The translations under genes and the position numbers were made by a program. 64,000 nucleotides of DNA, taken from assembly GCF_008727925.1 (NCBI RefSeq), contig NZ_VTWT01000001.1, forward strand, positions 806,001-870,000. Direction: 5' to 3'. This document shows positions 62,201-64,000 of the stretch, piece by piece; positions within the stretch are counted from its first letter, which is position 1, and the number at the start of each line of letters is the position of its first letter. The stretch comes from Adhaeribacter soli (GTDB lineage: Bacteria; Bacteroidota; Bacteroidia; Cytophagales; Hymenobacteraceae). The notes beneath the pieces were generated by a model, which was given only the letters and a program-made list of their open reading frames with translations, made no database searches and was not told the origin of the DNA.

Positions 62201-63034
62201 GCCACCTTAATATTTAACCAGACCAACCTGCTGGCTACCAGTATAGAAGTGCAGGGCCTGACCGATAAAGCAACCTATTACTGGCGGGTTCGGGCTAGCA
62301 ATACTGCCGGCAGCAGCAACTGGTCCGGAACCTGGAGTTTTATGGTTAACCTGCCGGAACCGAAGCTCAATTCACCGGCCGATGGCGCTACCAAAGTAAG
62401 TTTAACGCCTACCTTGAGCTGGAAAAATGCACCGGGAGCTACGGCTTACGAAGTACAGCTTTCTGTAAGAGCCGATTTCCAGACTATAGCCTTTTCTAAA
62501 AGCAACATAAGCGCGACCAGCACAAATATTACCGGGCTGAATGCCAATACCGTTTACTATTGGCGGGTAAGGTCTGCTAACGTTTCCGGCTATAGTCATT
62601 GGTCCCTGAGCCGAAAATTTACTACCGGAGGTACAAGCCTTACAGCCCGGCAGGCGCAGGAAAACTCTGCTGACTCAACCATGCTGGAGTGCAATAGCCC
62701 AGCTTTAATTCGGACCGGATCCGATCAGACAGTACACGTTCAAAATTCAGCCTGGCCGGGAATTCAGGATCTTGCGCAAAACCTGATCGCATTTCCAAAT
62801 CCGTTTACAAACCATACCACGTTTCAGTTTAAAATTCCTGAAAACGGATTTTACCGGGTTATCTTATACGATAATTTAGGCAAAAGAATTTCCGTACTTA
62901 AAGAAGGACAAGCCAGTGCCGGAGAAACTTACCACGTAGAAATTGATGGCCAATTATTGAAATCTGGTTTGTTTGTGGTCCGGCTCGAAACCGAAAAATC
63001 GGTGAATGCCCTGCACCTGATTCACAAAAAATAA
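59204..63034 (+). CDS. secreted multi-FN3 protein with T9SS type A sorting domain
   Basis: A 1276-residue exported protein. Signal peptide about 1-20 (cleaved near LFG-Q). The N-terminal part (about 25-375) looks like a beta-propeller made of repeats such as SDGTLYCAVKTS and RRPGGTWDNLYTVSE. Eight fibronectin type III repeats follow (about 380-1143), each near 92-95 residues and ending in YYWRVRAxNxxGSSNWS-type motifs. A linker precedes the C-terminal T9SS domain (about 1185-1276: LIAFPNPFTNHTTFQF; GLFVVRLETEKSVNALHLIH), which directs export across the outer membrane. Ligand unknown; adhesion or polysaccharide binding is an inference. Terminator at 63047-63098. Confidence 0.9.
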   Translation: MKKFTSFLFVALLFSFRLFGQFSSVLQLNPVPIISYTADKPQSKTWFLDGKHWTVLGTSAGAYICRLDGTTWTKVLRLHSSGYGRADCKVVGNVVHVLIFKKDISRLVSAEYVASTKSYKLWTERPNTVDLPLDDGIETATIDIDTHGRMWLASDGVTTVNIRWSDFPYAVWSPPTTIATGITDDDIGEVVAMPSLGKIGVFWSNQATKRFGFRTHQDGDNPTNWTVDEVPASQSALNVGHGFADDHMNIKTGSDGTLYCAVKTSYDKPGYPKLVLLVRRPGGTWDNLYTVSETGTRAIALLNETIGKIKVVYTSVERGGDILYRESSLANIAFGPPYTLIPGRYDNVTSMKQNYDQEISILACDSLNAVGVVGFDSPAVPVAPTLLSPTQAATGIPDSAFFSWNPSVGALAYTLEISDSANFATSIYSGNNLNPTSVWVTGLKRNNLYYWRVKAVNNTGSSNWSPAWFFTTLPNKPAAPALVAPPDGATTLNVPLKTTWTVVPGATAYELQVSEKPDFSSLIFQQAGLTSDSALLQHLISNTVYYWRVRASNDGGASAWSLVWHFKTKSMVPASPVQVAPVQAAIGVPNPAVLTWRHTTGASFYDLELSDAADFSHQVFTMKYYPDTTIQVPGLKPDTEFFWRVRALNNEGVGNWSSVWNFKTLPLLPEMPNLIAPADNALNLAVPVTLHWQPLPDADTYHFQVSTQPDFGTLTYDSANQITDSVRLQNLDSNTRYHWRVKATNLAGSSNWSATRTFTTQLLPPATPNLLLPAQGATGLQDPVTLSWSAVPNAGTYTLEVSELADFSTVVFTRINLNQISEQVAGLKSKTLYYWRLKAENSAGSSNWSIAWNFTTMPLIPAAPTLVSPTDAATGVPVTVTTTWNAVPGADNYELQVSAAPDFSSLISDLTGLAATNAMVSGLSNSSRYYWRVRAVNIAGNSLWSDIRSFTTLPALPQVPVLVSPVNGYSKAAPFLTITWQPSTGADMYQVQVSNRSDFATLIFNQTNLLATSIEVQGLTDKATYYWRVRASNTAGSSNWSGTWSFMVNLPEPKLNSPADGATKVSLTPTLSWKNAPGATAYEVQLSVRADFQTIAFSKSNISATSTNITGLNANTVYYWRVRSANVSGYSHWSLSRKFTTGGTSLTARQAQENSADSTMLECNSPALIRTGSDQTVHVQNSAWPGIQDLAQNLIAFPNPFTNHTTFQFKIPENGFYRVILYDNLGKRISVLKEGQASAGETYHVEIDGQLLKSGLFVVRLETEKSVNALHLIHKK

Positions 63035-63046
63035 AATGCTAATAGA

Positions 63047-63098
63047 AAAAACTTCAGCAGCTTTAAAACGCATTTTATTTTAAACTGCTGAAGTTTTT
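63047..63098 (+). terminator. hairpin terminator
   Basis: AAAAACTTCAGCAG pairs with CTGCTGAAGTTTTT; between them TTTAAAA and TTTTAAA extend the stem. It starts 13 bases after the FN3 protein stop. Confidence 0.8.
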
Positions 63099-63170
63099 CC
63101 TTTCGTTTAACCCATTAATATTATGCTCCACGAGCTCCGGTTGCGTAGGAATTCTATAGGCTAAAATCCT

Positions 63171-63218
63171 GTAAATCCTTGAATCCTAAAAATCGTGTTC
63201 CAGACAAAAATTCCTGAT
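63171..63218. repeat. single arm of the TCCTAAAAATCGTGTTC motif
   Basis: GTAAATCCTTGAATCCTAAA followed by AATCGTGTTCCAGAC, TTCCTGAT resembles the arms at 20896-20928 and 21478-21510 and the spacer motif at 28758-28786. No partner arm is visible next to it. Confidence 0.5.
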
Positions 63219-63316
63219 ACTATTGTCCTTTTCCTTCGTATTGCATGAACCCGAAGAATTAATTTTTTTTGCAGCTTAAAATTACTGGTTGTACCTCAAT
63301 TTCTATAATCAAACAA

Positions 63317-64000
63317 ATGCTTGCTCAAAACCCCAACGTTTCTTTCGATATTATTGGTGATGTACACGGCTGTTACCCGGAATTGCTGGAACTGCTGGCT
63401 GTGCTCGGCTATAAAATATCAGTGCCGCCGAAAGGGGAGATCGGGATCCAGGCGCCGGAAGGCCGCAAACTGGTCTTTGTAGGAGATCTGGTCGACCGGG
63501 GGCCTGATTCGCCTGCGGTATTGCGCCTGGTTATGCAGGTAATTGCCCGAAAATCCGGCTATTGCGTAATTGGTAACCACGACGACAAACTGATGCGCAA
63601 ACTCATGGGCCGGAACGTGAACATCAACCACGGCCTTGATGTAACCCTGGAGCAACTGGAAAAGGAACCTCCTCATTTTCCCATGCAGGTGCGCCGCTTT
63701 TTCGAAACCATGCCGTATTACCTTTCCCTCGACAATAAAAACCTGTTGGTAGCCCATGCGGGCTTGCCGGAAAAATACCACGGCCAGATCAGTAAAAAAG
63801 TGCGCGATCTGTGCCTGTTCGGCCTCACCACCGGCAAGCTCGACGAAGCCGGTTTACCCGTTCGCCTGAACTGGGCCAAAGATTATGCAGGAAGCCCCCT
63901 GGTAGTTTACGGCCACACGCCGGTGCGTGAACCCAATTGGCAGAACAATACCGTGAACATCGATACCGGTTGCGTTTTCGGCGGTAAACTTACGGCCTTG
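63317..64000 (+). CDS. PrpE-like metallophosphoesterase (partial, runs off window)
   Basis: 228 residues are visible from the ATG at 63317, with the frame still open at 64000. Calcineurin-type motifs are DIIGDVHGCYPEL, VFVGDLVDRGPDSP, GNHDDKLMRKL, LLVAHAGLP and VYGHTPVREPNW, ending with NIDTGCVFGGKLTAL. These fit diadenosine tetraphosphatase/PrpE and the phosphatase module of bacterial polynucleotide kinase-phosphatases. The absence of an upstream kinase domain favours the PrpE-like form. The first visible residue order is complete, so only the C-terminus is missing. Confidence 0.9.
   Translation, partial: MLAQNPNVSFDIIGDVHGCYPELLELLAVLGYKISVPPKGEIGIQAPEGRKLVFVGDLVDRGPDSPAVLRLVMQVIARKSGYCVIGNHDDKLMRKLMGRNVNINHGLDVTLEQLEKEPPHFPMQVRRFFETMPYYLSLDNKNLLVAHAGLPEKYHGQISKKVRDLCLFGLTTGKLDEAGLPVRLNWAKDYAGSPLVVYGHTPVREPNWQNNTVNIDTGCVFGGKLTAL

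Noticed and set aside
1-64000. tRNA, rRNA, prophage, transposase or defence-system genes
   Set aside because: Read through every intergenic region for cloverleaf-like or conserved rRNA sequence and every main frame for transposase or defence motifs; none was convincing. A covariance search would be needed to exclude small RNAs.

Overview
The window looks like chromosomal DNA from a Bacteroidota bacterium, most likely of the Cytophagales/Hymenobacteraceae type. The genus is inference; the phylum is well supported. Evidence includes a type III glutamine synthetase, a long IspG with the extra central domain, a protein with a type IX secretion (T9SS) C-terminal sorting domain, a CusA-type pump fused to TolC, several exact TAnnTTTG promoter -7 elements, and many short inverted-repeat elements between genes. 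No rRNA, tRNA, CRISPR array, prophage or transposase gene was seen.

Layout. 1-3.5 kb: the 3' end of a gene, a secreted conserved protein, a MacB-type ABC permease and a small unknown gene. 3.7-8.8 kb: a four-gene minus-strand phosphorelay operon (membrane CHASE3 histidine kinase, soluble histidine kinase, single-domain response regulator, REC-PAS-HK-REC-Hpt hybrid). 8.9-10.9 kb: an unknown Cys-pair protein and a SIMPL-domain protein. 11.4-17.3 kb: a heavy-metal RND efflux operon (His-rich small exported protein, CusA-TolC fusion, lipoprotein adaptor). 17.7-28.6 kb: two small unknown genes, an arginase-family enzyme preceded by a heptanucleotide array, mtaB, an LTA-synthase-like sulfatase, glnN, a hypothetical gene and ispG.

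28.8-47.8 kb is the most coherent block: a 19 kb alpha-glucan/trehalose divergon. The minus arm is treZ, a GH57/DUF3536 gene, treY and malQ, with ATGA overlaps at the last two junctions. The plus arm is glgE, a treS-maltokinase fusion, glgB and an otsA-otsB fusion. Together these encode three trehalose routes (OtsAB, TreYZ, TreS) and the GlgE route back to branched glucan. Trehalose, maltose, maltose-1-phosphate and glycogen can therefore be interconverted by one neighbourhood. No glgA, glgC, glgP or glgX is present here.

48-64 kb: a tiny membrane protein coupled to a YjbR-family gene, a serine hydrolase, a broken dihydrofolate-reductase-like gene, leuS, a DsbA-family protein lacking the second active-site cysteine, a CrtA-like monooxygenase, a flavin-type oxidase, a lipoprotein with a Pmp3/YqaE tail, an ACP-phosphodiesterase-like gene, an eight-FN3 secreted protein with a T9SS tail, and the start of a PrpE-like phosphoesterase cut by the window end.

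The least explained signal is between the genes. At least nine intergenic regions hold paired inverted arms, many of which are themselves hairpins, separated by about 50-140 bases. Two copies of one type (11.1 and 48.8 kb) are clearly homologous inside as well as at the ends. They resemble REPIN- or MITE-like elements moved by an enzyme encoded elsewhere.
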